Part shown: positions 7,097 to 15,426 of the stretch, one piece after another | Layout: every line of letters starts with the position of its first letter | Position numbering within the stretch: position 1 is the stretch's first letter | NCBI GenBank assembly: GCA_046074645.1 | Contig: JBJTOP010000192.1 | Span: 1 to 19,611 of the forward strand | Direction: 5' to 3' | Source of the DNA: SXXK01 sp046074645 | GTDB lineage: Bacteria; Planctomycetota; Planctomycetia; Planctomycetales; Planctomycetaceae | DNA: 19,611 nucleotides | Notes under the pieces: model-generated | What the model was told of the DNA's origin: nothing | What the model saw: the letters and a program-made list of their open reading frames with translations, nothing else | Database searches by the model: none | Program-made: the position numbers and the translations under genes

Positions 7097-7627
7097 GTGT
7101 CAGGGTCAGCCAACGTTAATTCCACAGATGCCCTGAGGCGGTTTGCGGCGGCAGTGGCCGTGTTTCAGGACGAAGCTCGTTCCTGCCTGCAGATGCTGGA
7201 TGGTCAGCTCCGTCAGATGATGCTCTGGCTGGAGCAGGACCGTCCACTGTACTGGAAGCGTGAGATTGAGCACTGCATGAGGGAGATGAATGAGGCTCGG
7301 GTGCGGCTGCATCAGTGCCGTATGCGTCGCACGGGCGATTTTCGCCCCAGCTGCATCGAAGAAGTGAAGGCCCTCGAACAGGCAAAGCGGGCCATGGAAT
7401 TCGCACAACAGCAGATCCCCGTCGTGAAACGCTGGCACATCGAGGTCTCTCATGAAGGCAACGAGTTTCGTGGCCGGTCCTCACAGCTGGCGCAGACCGT
7501 CGAACGCGACATTCCGCACCTGCTGGCAATGCTTGCAGCCGCCGCCGAACGGCTGGAATCCTATGCGGCCATCCTCGCCCCGCCGCCGCTGGAAGTGCGG
7601 GAAACTGAACGCGAAAATCCTTCCTGA
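7097..7627 (+). CDS. Helical/coiled-coil protein of unknown function, partner of the WXG100-like protein
   Basis: The GTG at 7097 is preceded by a good GGAGG box (7084-7088) and gives 176 aa; the frame is open further upstream but would overlap the preceding gene. The protein is almost wholly helical with heptad-like stretches: DALRRFAAAVAVFQDEA (11-27), LRQMMLWLEQDRPLYWKREI (38-57), and long charged helices to about 158, ending in a short Pro-rich, acidic tail. The N-terminal LRRFA and the Trp about 31 residues later match the spacing in the upstream 90-aa protein. No signal peptide or membrane segment. Position in the ZIP-DUF58-helical-helical run suggests a shared complex. I do not recognise a named family, and function is unassigned. 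Confidence 0.82.
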   Translation: MSGSANVNSTDALRRFAAAVAVFQDEARSCLQMLDGQLRQMMLWLEQDRPLYWKREIEHCMREMNEARVRLHQCRMRRTGDFRPSCIEEVKALEQAKRAMEFAQQQIPVVKRWHIEVSHEGNEFRGRSSQLAQTVERDIPHLLAMLAAAAERLESYAAILAPPPLEVRETERENPS

Positions 7628-7645
7628 AGCTCCCACGAGGTCCCA

Positions 7646-9391
7646 ATGAAAACGCTGTTTATGGCGGTGGCCCGATCACTCGTCGCCGCACTGTTGCTGT
7701 CCCTGAACACCTCCTCCGCTTACGCTCAGGAAGAATCCTGGCCGGTCCCGCCGGAAGCTGTCGAACAGGCTGGCGTTCCGAAAGGCAAAGTGGAGGGCCC
7801 GTTCGAATTCAAAAGCAGCATCTTTTCAGGCACTGTCCGCCAGTACTGGGTCTACGTGCCGGCTGGTTATGATGCCGCAAAACCGCCGTGCCTGATGATC
7901 GTTCAGGACGGACTTGGTATGGCCAGCGGCTGGAAGCTCCCCACGGTTCTCGACAACCTGATTCATGCCGGACGCATCCCGGTGCAGCTGGGACTGTTCG
8001 TCAATCATGGTCAGGTCCCGGCAGCGACGGATCAGGCTCAGCCGCGATTTAACCGCAGTTTCGAATATGACGGACTCGGCGATCGCTATGCGCGGTTTCT
8101 GATCGAAGAACTGCTCCCTGAAGTCCGGAAGACTTGGGCGTTCAGCGATAACCCTGATGACCGCTGTATCGCCGGTGCCAGTTCCGGTGCCATTTGTGCA
8201 TTTAATGCGGCATGGGAGCGACCGGATGCGTTTCGCCGCGTGTTCAGCACCATCGGCACCTACGTCGCGCTCCGCGGTGGCGATCAGTTTCCCGGACTTG
8301 TTCGCAAAGTAGAAAACAAGCCGCTGCGAATTTTTCTGCAGGATGGCAGCCGGGATCTCGATATCTACGCAGGCAGCTGGTGGCACGCCAATCAGGCCAT
8401 GCTGTCAGCTCTGCAGTATGCCGGATACGACGTGAAGCACGTCTGGGGCGACGGAGCGCACAACAGCCGCCACGGTGCGGCCATCGTCCCCGAAGCTCTT
8501 GAATGGCTCTGGCGGGATCACCCTGCCCCGCTGAAACCCGGCCGTGCACGCGAACGTCGCACGGATCTGGTGATTGAAGGCGAAGACTGGCAACTGATCA
8601 GTTCCGGGCATGGCTTCACTGAAGGGCCAGCCGTGAATTCGGCGGGCGAACTTTTTTTCACCGATATCCCAAACAACCGCATTCATCGCGTCGATGCAAA
8701 GGGGGGTGTGAGCGTTTTTGCGGAACAGACGGGAAGTGCCAACGGCCTGGCCTTCGGCCCCGACAAACGACTCTACGCCTGCCGGACCGCAGACAGGCAG
8801 ATCGTGCGATACAACAGCGATGGCTCATTCGAAGTCTTTGCTTCCGGTGTCAGCGGAAATGACCTCGTGCTGCTTCCGGACGGCAGTGGCTACGTGACGG
8901 AACCGACCGCCAAAAAGGTCTGGTTTTTTGACTCGGCAGGAAAACTGACCGAGGTTGACAGTGGTATTGAGTTTCCCAACGGACTGATGACCTCGCCCGA
9001 TCAGACGCTGCTTACCGTCTCCGATACTCGCGGCCGCTTCTGCTGGTCATTCTCAATCGCCGGGCCAGGAAAACTGATCGCAAAGCAGGAGTACGGCTGG
9101 CTGCATGTGACCGATCACGGCCGCAGTGATGCAGATGGCGTAGCCGTGGATACTGAAGGACGTGTGTATGTGACCACAGCCCTCGGCCTTCAGGTGCTCG
9201 ATCAGCTCGGACGCGTCAATCTGATACTCAGCAAGCCCGCTCCAAAATGGCTCTCCAACGTGACCTTCGGGGGTGAAAATGGAGACGTGCTTTACGTTAC
9301 CTGCGGTGACAGTGTCTGGAAGCGGAAGATTCGTGCCAAAGGCATTCAGACAATCGAGGCTCCGGTCAAACCACCCCGGCCCGGTCTGTAA
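7646..9391 (+). CDS. Secreted esterase (Fes/esterase D-like) fused to SMP-30/gluconolactonase propeller
   Basis: A 581-aa two-domain exported enzyme. Residues 1-28 form a signal peptide (hydrophobic core VAALLLSL, cut near AYA-Q). Residues about 60-295 are an alpha/beta hydrolase of the enterochelin esterase/esterase D type, with nucleophile elbow GASSG (177-181, Ser179), an Asp in DGSRDLD (233-239) and His in GAHNSRHG (H272 or H276). Residues about 310-571 are an SMP-30/gluconolactonase beta-propeller starting at GFTEGPAV with metal-ligand Glu326, and later SANGLAFGPD and SDADGVAVD. The first domain could release acyl groups from sugars, the second could open a sugar lactone. A GAGG box precedes the ATG. 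It heads the group with a sugar oxidoreductase and a sulfatase, consistent with periplasmic carbohydrate breakdown; the exact substrate is inferred only. Confidence 0.92.
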   Translation: MKTLFMAVARSLVAALLLSLNTSSAYAQEESWPVPPEAVEQAGVPKGKVEGPFEFKSSIFSGTVRQYWVYVPAGYDAAKPPCLMIVQDGLGMASGWKLPTVLDNLIHAGRIPVQLGLFVNHGQVPAATDQAQPRFNRSFEYDGLGDRYARFLIEELLPEVRKTWAFSDNPDDRCIAGASSGAICAFNAAWERPDAFRRVFSTIGTYVALRGGDQFPGLVRKVENKPLRIFLQDGSRDLDIYAGSWWHANQAMLSALQYAGYDVKHVWGDGAHNSRHGAAIVPEALEWLWRDHPAPLKPGRARERRTDLVIEGEDWQLISSGHGFTEGPAVNSAGELFFTDIPNNRIHRVDAKGGVSVFAEQTGSANGLAFGPDKRLYACRTADRQIVRYNSDGSFEVFASGVSGNDLVLLPDGSGYVTEPTAKKVWFFDSAGKLTEVDSGIEFPNGLMTSPDQTLLTVSDTRGRFCWSFSIAGPGKLIAKQEYGWLHVTDHGRSDADGVAVDTEGRVYVTTALGLQVLDQLGRVNLILSKPAPKWLSNVTFGGENGDVLYVTCGDSVWKRKIRAKGIQTIEAPVKPPRPGL

Positions 9392-9494
9392 TGTCAGTTT
9401 CCGTCAGTATGGATTCTCTCGTTACTTCGCTGTAGACTCAGTCCCACGGTTGTCCTGCCTTCCCAACTCAACTGCCCACCTGAAAGTCTTTTGA

Positions 9495-10895
9495 ATGCAT
9501 AACACGTCGCAGCCCTCCCCAACACGTCGTCAGGCGATCAAATCCGCCTCACTTGCATCTCTTGCCACAGCGATTGCCCCATTATGGCTGGGGCCGTCTC
9601 TGCGGGCTGGCGGTTTTCGCAGTCCGAACGAGCGGCCCGTTCTGGGCTGTATCGGCACTGGCGATCGCTGGAATTCGGTCGGTCCTGCCGCAATGAATTT
9701 CAGTGACTGTGCCGCTGTCTGTGATGTGGATGCCAACAACGCCGCAAAAGGCCGCGAAACCGCTCTGAAGCGGCAAAGCCGCCCCGGCGCTGAACGCACT
9801 GTCGAGGTCCATGAAGACTACCGTAAAATTCTCGATCGCCCCGACATCGACGTCGTCACCATCGTCACACCCGACCACTGGCACTCCAAAATTGCCATCG
9901 AAGCGATGCAGGCTGGCAAGGATGTGTACTGCGAAAAACCGCTTACCTTGACGATCGAGGAAGGCAAACAGATCCGCGCTGTGCTCGAAAAAACCGGCCG
10001 CGTTTTTCAGGTCGGTACTCAGCAACGCAGCGAAATGGATCTGCGATTCCTGCGAGCCGTTGCGATGGTCCGCGAAGGACGCATCGGTGATCTGAAGAAT
10101 GTGACGGTGGCCATCGGGGGAGCTCCGTCCAGTGGACCGATTGAGATTGCCGAAGTTCCCAAAGGACTCAACTGGGATATGTGGCTGGGGCAGGCACCGC
10201 TCACAGAGTACCGTTACAAGGCGACCGGAGGCCGCTATGGCAATTCTCGCTGCCACTATGAGTTCCGCTGGTGGTACGAATATTCCGGGGGCAAGATGAC
10301 CGACTGGGGGGCTCATCACGTCGATATCGCAGCCTGGGCCTTCAACCTTGAAAACACCGGCCCGGTCAAAGTTGAACCTGTCATGGCCAAACATCCTGTG
10401 CCGCTCAAGGATGGTGTTCCCACGGATCCTTCACAGTACAACACCGCCACGGAGTTTCACGTCACCGCCACGTTCGCTGGCGGCGCCGTGCTGCACATTC
10501 GCGATTCTGCCAACGATCTCGGCTTCGACAACGGCCTGATGCTCGAAGGCACAAACGGACGCATCTTCGTCAATCGCGGAAAGCTCACCGGCGAAGCCGT
10601 CGATGCGCTCAGTGCGAATCCGCTCCGCGAGGAAACGCTGAAGCAGCTCTATAAGGGCAAGACGCCCGGCAATCACATGAAAAACTTTTTCGAGTGCATT
10701 GCCGACCGAACGCAGCCCATCAGCGATGTGCACAGCCACCATCGAGCAATGACCGTCTGCCATCTCGCCAACATCGCCATTCGTCTGGGACGGTCAATCA
10801 ACTGGGATCCCGACAAGGAAGAAATCGTTGGCGATCCACAGGCCGCCGCATGGCAGGCTCGGGAACAGCGAAAAGGGTATGAGATTAAAGTCTGA
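9495..10895 (+). CDS. Gfo/Idh/MocA family oxidoreductase with Tat-type signal
   Basis: A 466-aa NAD(P)-dependent sugar or polyol dehydrogenase-like protein. The N-terminus SPTRRQAIKSASLASLA (8-24) is a twin-arginine export signal. The Rossmann domain begins VLGCIGTGDRW (49-59, GxGxxG-like), with VTIVTPDHWH (121-130) and the catalytic EKP at 147-149. The C-terminal domain shows WDMWLGQAP, then FRWWYEYSGGKMTDWGAHHV and DIAAWAF, the block typical of exported planctomycete members. Related enzymes oxidise or epimerise sugars with a tightly held cofactor. Its gene starts 103 bp after the esterase-lactonase and its last 17 bases overlap the KAS III-like gene. No strong ribosome site is visible before the ATG. 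Substrate unknown. Confidence 0.93.
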   Translation: MHNTSQPSPTRRQAIKSASLASLATAIAPLWLGPSLRAGGFRSPNERPVLGCIGTGDRWNSVGPAAMNFSDCAAVCDVDANNAAKGRETALKRQSRPGAERTVEVHEDYRKILDRPDIDVVTIVTPDHWHSKIAIEAMQAGKDVYCEKPLTLTIEEGKQIRAVLEKTGRVFQVGTQQRSEMDLRFLRAVAMVREGRIGDLKNVTVAIGGAPSSGPIEIAEVPKGLNWDMWLGQAPLTEYRYKATGGRYGNSRCHYEFRWWYEYSGGKMTDWGAHHVDIAAWAFNLENTGPVKVEPVMAKHPVPLKDGVPTDPSQYNTATEFHVTATFAGGAVLHIRDSANDLGFDNGLMLEGTNGRIFVNRGKLTGEAVDALSANPLREETLKQLYKGKTPGNHMKNFFECIADRTQPISDVHSHHRAMTVCHLANIAIRLGRSINWDPDKEEIVGDPQAAAWQAREQRKGYEIKV

Positions 10896-12018
10896 GCCCC
10901 TTCCGGGGTTGAAAATTGCCGCGGCCGTCAGTCTGGCAGACAGCCCGGGATTCTTCCAGCCGCTTGGCAATGAAGAGGTCCTCGGGCTGTCTCGACAGGG
11001 GGGCCGCTGCGGTTTTCGCGACGTGGCCGCTGTGCGCAGACTCACAGGAATCGAATCCCGTCGCCTGCTGATGCCGAATATCACTCCGCTGCAGCTGGTG
11101 CAGGGCCTGAACCTGTGTCTCAGTCAACGCACAGGCACACCACTCAGTTCCTGTGACACCGTCCTGCTGTGTCATTCCCACGCGAATCCGGTCATCACTG
11201 AACAGGTCGCCGCGGCAGTTGCTGCGGATCAAACCTGTGACGTGCGGGAAGTTCACGCTGCAAATCTCGGCTGCTCCGGATTCATCCAGCTGCTCTGTCA
11301 CGCAGCAGAACTGTTCCGGAAAGATCCCGTGATGCACCGCATTGCTCTGCTCAACGTGGAAACTCCGGAAACGTGGCACTGCAGCGCCGACCGGGTGTTC
11401 TGTGGAATTGTCGGTGCCGGGGCTACAGCGGTGATCGTGGAACAGGACGGCTCCGATGCAAACGCTTCAGCAACCCCTGCTTCGACAGAATCCGTGCCCG
11501 GCTGGCGAATCAGAGGTCTTGGACGAGCGGATTTGCCGGTCTCATCCGCTGACACCCGTGGGCCTCTGTTCTTTGCAGAAACGACGGACGGTTTTACCTT
11601 TCACGGAGAACCCATCCGGCGTTGTGTGATGCGAATGCAGGCCGAGGCGGTTTTCGTCGGCGGTATTGAACTGCTGCTGCTGGCGCTGCGGCAGGCTCTT
11701 CAGGCACACCCACCGGCGCCTGACCAGCCAGTCACGGTGCTGCCGCATCAGCCGTCCGGAAAGCTGTTGCGCGCCTTCAAGGTGGCCGCACGACACGAAT
11801 TTCCAAATTGCCGAATTCTCGAAAATCTGGAACACCACGGCAACAGTATCTCCTGTACGATCCCGCAGATGCTGAGTGGATTAGCGGATGTCTGCCACCG
11901 CAATTCATTCCCGCTGCCAACGGGCGAGGATCTCGTGATTGCCGTGACAGCCGGCATTTGTATGCCCCGCAAGCACGATCGGATGGCCTGCGGCTATGCT
12001 GTGCTGACACCCTGCTGA
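10879..12018 (+). CDS. Beta-ketoacyl-ACP synthase III (FabH)-like thiolase-fold enzyme
   Basis: A 379-aa thiolase-fold condensing enzyme. The active-site Cys132 lies in AANLGCSGFIQL, His290 in VLPHQPSGK and Asn322 in HHGNSIS, giving the Cys-His-Asn triad of KAS III. GAGATAVIVE (180-189) matches the conserved glycine loop. Family members join acyl-CoA and malonyl-ACP, or make related acyl esters and ketones. The final QPSG instead of QAN in the His motif suggests a branch other than housekeeping FabH. The ATG at 10879 overlaps the oxidoreductase gene by 17 bp; the frame is open back to 10828 but the shorter start is preferred. There is no acyl carrier protein or other fatty acid gene nearby. 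Sulfatase starts 30 bp downstream. Fold is sure, product unknown. Confidence 0.88.
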   Translation: MRLKSEPLPGLKIAAAVSLADSPGFFQPLGNEEVLGLSRQGGRCGFRDVAAVRRLTGIESRRLLMPNITPLQLVQGLNLCLSQRTGTPLSSCDTVLLCHSHANPVITEQVAAAVAADQTCDVREVHAANLGCSGFIQLLCHAAELFRKDPVMHRIALLNVETPETWHCSADRVFCGIVGAGATAVIVEQDGSDANASATPASTESVPGWRIRGLGRADLPVSSADTRGPLFFAETTDGFTFHGEPIRRCVMRMQAEAVFVGGIELLLLALRQALQAHPPAPDQPVTVLPHQPSGKLLRAFKVAARHEFPNCRILENLEHHGNSISCTIPQMLSGLADVCHRNSFPLPTGEDLVIAVTAGICMPRKHDRMACGYAVLTPC

Positions 12019-12048
12019 CTTGTGCTTTTCTAAAACGGAGCATTACCG

Positions 12049-13884
12049 ATGTGGATCCGATTTCTGCTGACGTGGGGACAGATTTCTGCCAGCCTTGCTG
12101 CCGTTCTCTGTGGCGCGGCTGCAGTCGCGGCGGGGCAGCCCAATATTCTCTGGATCAGCTGTGAAGACATCAGCCCGCTGCTGGGATGCTACGGCGTTCC
12201 CAACGCTGATACACCACACCTTGACAGGCTGGCCGCAGAAGGCACGCTCTTCACCCACGCATTTTCCTGTCACGGCGTCTGTGCGCCCAGCCGTACCGGG
12301 ATCATCACCGGGCTCTCTCCGATCTCGCTGGGCGCAAATCACATGCGTTCAAAGGTCAGGCTCCCGGAAGAACTGCGGCTCTTCCCGCAGCTGCTTCAGG
12401 AAGCAGGGTACTACTGCACCAATAACAGCAAGACCGACTACAACGTCGAATGGAATCCCCGACAGGTCTGGAACGAAAACTCAGCGCGGGCTCACTGGAA
12501 GAATCGCCCGAACCCCGACCAGCCATTCTTTGCTGTTTTCAATCTGACGATGACCCACGAAAGCAAAGTCTGGCCATCGGGCTGGAAAGAAGTGGTGCAG
12601 GCTTTGCCGCAGGCACGGCGACATTCCCCGCAGCTGATGACCGTTCCGCCAATCTATCCCGACCAGCCGGCAGTTCGCGGCGATCTGGCCCGGCTGGCGG
12701 ATCTGATCAGCGTGATGGATGACAGTGTCGGACGACTCCTGTCGGAACTTGCAGACGCGGGACTCGCAGAAAACACCATCGTGATGTTCTGGTCTGATCA
12801 TGGCAACGGTCTGCCCCGGGCAAAACGCTGGACCTATGATTCGGGAAGCCGAGTGCCTCTGATCGTTCGCGTTCCTGAGTCGCTGCGGGACCGGGCGGGA
12901 GCACTTCCGCCTGGCAGTCGTGATTCGCGTCTGGTGAGCCTTGTTGATCTGGGGCCCACGGTATTGAATCTGGCCGGACTGCCTGTGCCGACGACCATGC
13001 AGGGCCAGCCCTTTTATGGCCCGGCCGCCCATCCCGGATACTCCCGGATCTTCGGTGCTCGTGACCGACTTGATGAACGCCAGGACATGGTTCGCACCGT
13101 TCGCAACCATCGTTATCGTTATGTGCGTAATCTGATGCCGTGGTATCCAGCCCTCCAGAATGTGGAATACGGCGAACGCAACGAGACTCTTCGGGAAATT
13201 CGTCGGCTGCAGTCTGAGAATGCACTTCCTGAAATCGTCCGGCAATGGCTTCTGCCCCGCGCACCTGAAGAACTCTATGACCTCGAAACTGATCCGTGGG
13301 AAACAAACAACCTGATCGCCGATTCCGGGCTGGCCGCCGTTGCTGCTGAGCTGCGGGAAGCCTGCAGCCAGTGGCAGCGTGATGTTCGGGACGTCCACCT
13401 GCTTCCTGAGCCACTTCTTGAAGAAGAATGCATCGATCGGGATCGCTACGGGCTGCTTCGCGGAGCCAACGGCATCGCCCGGCTGGAAAGACTCCTGCAG
13501 GCAGCCACCGGAACAACGCCGCTGTCGGTCAACGCCGCGGAAGGCGACCCAGGCGTGCTCTGCTGGCAACTCCTGCGAACTGCCCGCCTGGGGAACCCAG
13601 CTGAACACCTTCAGGAATTCCTCAGGGCCGTTGAACACAGCTCACCGTCTGTCAGATTATTTGCAGCAGCCGGTCTGGCTCGGGCTGGCCACACGAAGCC
13701 AGCCGTCGCAGCCTTTCGGCAGCTGCTGACGATCCAGCGGCCGGCACTGCGACAGGGTGTCATGAGAGAAATCGATGAGACGGGCGGTGCTGTGTATGCA
13801 GAACTGGCAGCAGAACTTGAGGCAGCTGCCGATCAGGATGAGTACTTCAGCAGACTGCTTGAACATGCGCGGCAGAAGAAGTGA
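12049..13884 (+). CDS. Periplasmic sulfatase (formylglycine-dependent, type I)
   Basis: A 611-aa arylsulfatase-superfamily enzyme that removes sulfate esters, probably from polysaccharide. A signal peptide (residues 1-29, ending AAAVAAG) precedes the catalytic domain, which opens PNILWISCEDISPLLGCYG (31-49; metal-binding Glu39/Asp40). The formylglycine motif CAPSRTGIITG (78-88) is intact, so Cys78 should be converted by a maturation enzyme not encoded here. FWSDHGNG (247-254) supplies the second metal Asp/His pair. ELYDLETDPWETNNL marks the end of the sulfatase core. The last ~140 residues are helical and alanine-rich with HEAT-like pieces (VRLFAAAGLARAG), an extra beyond the core. A GGAG box precedes the ATG. 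It is the last gene of the plus-strand carbohydrate group. Confidence 0.95.
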   Translation: MWIRFLLTWGQISASLAAVLCGAAAVAAGQPNILWISCEDISPLLGCYGVPNADTPHLDRLAAEGTLFTHAFSCHGVCAPSRTGIITGLSPISLGANHMRSKVRLPEELRLFPQLLQEAGYYCTNNSKTDYNVEWNPRQVWNENSARAHWKNRPNPDQPFFAVFNLTMTHESKVWPSGWKEVVQALPQARRHSPQLMTVPPIYPDQPAVRGDLARLADLISVMDDSVGRLLSELADAGLAENTIVMFWSDHGNGLPRAKRWTYDSGSRVPLIVRVPESLRDRAGALPPGSRDSRLVSLVDLGPTVLNLAGLPVPTTMQGQPFYGPAAHPGYSRIFGARDRLDERQDMVRTVRNHRYRYVRNLMPWYPALQNVEYGERNETLREIRRLQSENALPEIVRQWLLPRAPEELYDLETDPWETNNLIADSGLAAVAAELREACSQWQRDVRDVHLLPEPLLEEECIDRDRYGLLRGANGIARLERLLQAATGTTPLSVNAAEGDPGVLCWQLLRTARLGNPAEHLQEFLRAVEHSSPSVRLFAAAGLARAGHTKPAVAAFRQLLTIQRPALRQGVMREIDETGGAVYAELAAELEAAADQDEYFSRLLEHARQKK

Positions 13885-13906
13885 GCAGGACACGGGCGTG
13901 TGAACT

Positions 13907-13935
13907 GGTGCGACGCCGGGCAACTGGTTCGCACC
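13907..13935. terminator. Possible hairpin between convergent genes
   Basis: GGTGCGA (13907-13913) pairs with TCGCACC (13929-13935) around a 15-base loop in the 110-bp gap between the convergent sulfatase and DUF1552 genes. The place is right for a shared transcription end, but there is no T tract on either side and the loop is long, so support is weak. Confidence 0.3.
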
Positions 13936-13994
13936 TGACAGCATGATCAGATTGCGACAGGCTTTCATGAATCACAGATTCTGCTGTAACAGTT

Positions 13995-15293
13995 CTAAAC
14001 CCCCGGCAAGTACTCGCTGGCGTTGCCGAACGCATCCAGATGCACGCCCATGTGGTCCATCAGATTAAGCAGCAGTGAGGACATTTTGCGTTCTTTCGAG
14101 CTTTCGTAGTCGAGCGAACGACCGGTCTGGAGTTTTCCGGAAAGGCTGCCTGCCATCAGCAGCGGAATCCTTGGAGCACTGTGGGCCGTCCACTGCTCGT
14201 TCGCCAGCATGATGCAGCAATGGTCAAGCAGCGTTGAGTCACCTTCCTGCAGGGAGTCAAGTCGTGTGAGCAGTCGCGCGTACTGTTCGACCCAGAACCG
14301 CGTGATTTTTGCGTATTCCTGGCCCTGCCAGTTGTGCGAGTAGTTGTGATGATCAACGTTCAGGCCAAGAAATGGATAGACCTGACCGGAAAGATTATTG
14401 GTGAGCAGCAGCGTGGCAATACGGGTGCGGTCAGCCTGGAAGGCGAGGGCGATCACATCACACATGAGTCGAGCGTGTTCATCCAGCTGATTGGGGAGCC
14501 CATCCGGGGGACGCTGCATGTGGAGGCGAGCAGAGTCAACGTTCTCGTCAGCCGCTCGCGTCTGCATGCGTTCCAGCCGCACCTCCACTTCACGCACCGC
14601 CGAAGCGTATTCGTCGATCCGCCCACGGTCCGCGACCGAGACGCGTCGGGAAACGTCCCGCAGCTGCTGATGCACCTGATCCAGAACACTGGCGTGAGTA
14701 CGGCTGCCCTGGCTTTCAAAGAGACTGTCGAATGCAAGCGCCGGATGCAGTTCGGCGGGCACCGGAGAAACTGGTGAACTCCACGAGACATGCGACGCGT
14801 ACATCATCGAATAACTGGATTCATGGAACCCACTCACGGGACGTTCGCAGGCCAGCACCAGACTGGGGAGCGCCGTGCTGTCGCCGATCCGCTGGGCCAG
14901 CAGCTGATCCATACTGATGGCCGCCTGAATGTCACGGCCACCACTGGGGCGAATCCCCGTCAGAATGCCGGCCGCCCCCTTCGCATGGCCACCGACAACA
15001 TCATCGGGATGATGCAGCCCGTGAATCAGATTGAGCTTGTGTTTGAGCGATTCAAGGGAGGCAAAGGCAGGGCCAAGCTGCAGAGTGCCGCCACTGCCCT
15101 GGCTGTGCCATTCCGGCGGATGAATTCCGTCGCCAAAAAACAGAAATGCAAACCGCTGCGGCGCAGCCGTGCCGGGCTTTTCACCCTCGCCACGCACAGA
15201 CTCTAACCACGGAAGTGCCACACTGACACTGGCCCCCTGAAGCACCACACGCCGGGAAACACGCGCTGTCTGCGAATTCAGGGGCTGAGACAT
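13995..15293 (-). CDS. DUF1552 domain protein with Tat-like signal
   Basis: A 432-aa DUF1552 protein, full length for the family. The N-terminus VSRRVVLQGASVSVALPWLE (12-31) is a twin-arginine-like signal, so export is likely. Family blocks include FAFLFFGDGIHPPEW, LNLIHGLHHP, GGHAKGAAGILTGI, SMDQLLAQRIG, the helical DEYASAVREVEVRLE and FLGLNVDHHNYSHN, followed by HCCIMLANEQW and a C-terminal LLNLMDHMGV. DUF1552 genes almost always follow a DUF1592-type cytochrome gene in planctomycetes and relatives; here it starts 133 bp after that gene on the same strand, matching the pattern. A GGAG lies eleven bases before the ATG. The biochemical role is not established; DUF1501-like alkaline phosphatase-fold relatives are a possibility. 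Confidence 0.93.
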   Translation of the reverse strand: MSQPLNSQTARVSRRVVLQGASVSVALPWLESVRGEGEKPGTAAPQRFAFLFFGDGIHPPEWHSQGSGGTLQLGPAFASLESLKHKLNLIHGLHHPDDVVGGHAKGAAGILTGIRPSGGRDIQAAISMDQLLAQRIGDSTALPSLVLACERPVSGFHESSYSMMYASHVSWSSPVSPVPAELHPALAFDSLFESQGSRTHASVLDQVHQQLRDVSRRVSVADRGRIDEYASAVREVEVRLERMQTRAADENVDSARLHMQRPPDGLPNQLDEHARLMCDVIALAFQADRTRIATLLLTNNLSGQVYPFLGLNVDHHNYSHNWQGQEYAKITRFWVEQYARLLTRLDSLQEGDSTLLDHCCIMLANEQWTAHSAPRIPLLMAGSLSGKLQTGRSLDYESSKERKMSSLLLNLMDHMGVHLDAFGNASEYLPGV

Positions 15294-15426
15294 GGCTGAA
15301 AAAACTCCGTTGGAGGCGAGGCTGGAGTGTCAGTGGGAAGCGGGGAACCTGAGTCTTCAGGTGGGAGTGAGAGCTGTCAAGGTCAACAGGGGAAATCGGC
15401 GTGTTTTGGGAGCGAAATTCCGGGAA

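Noticed and set aside
12481..13638. Minus-strand open frame of 385 codons inside the sulfatase gene
   Set aside because: It lies wholly antisense to a well-supported sulfatase and shows no recognisable motif.
15347..15362. Small hairpin ACCTGA-GTCT-TCAGGT between the DUF1592 and DUF1552 genes as a terminator
   Set aside because: The stem is only six pairs with no T tract, and the two genes are normally expressed together, so a terminator call is not supported.
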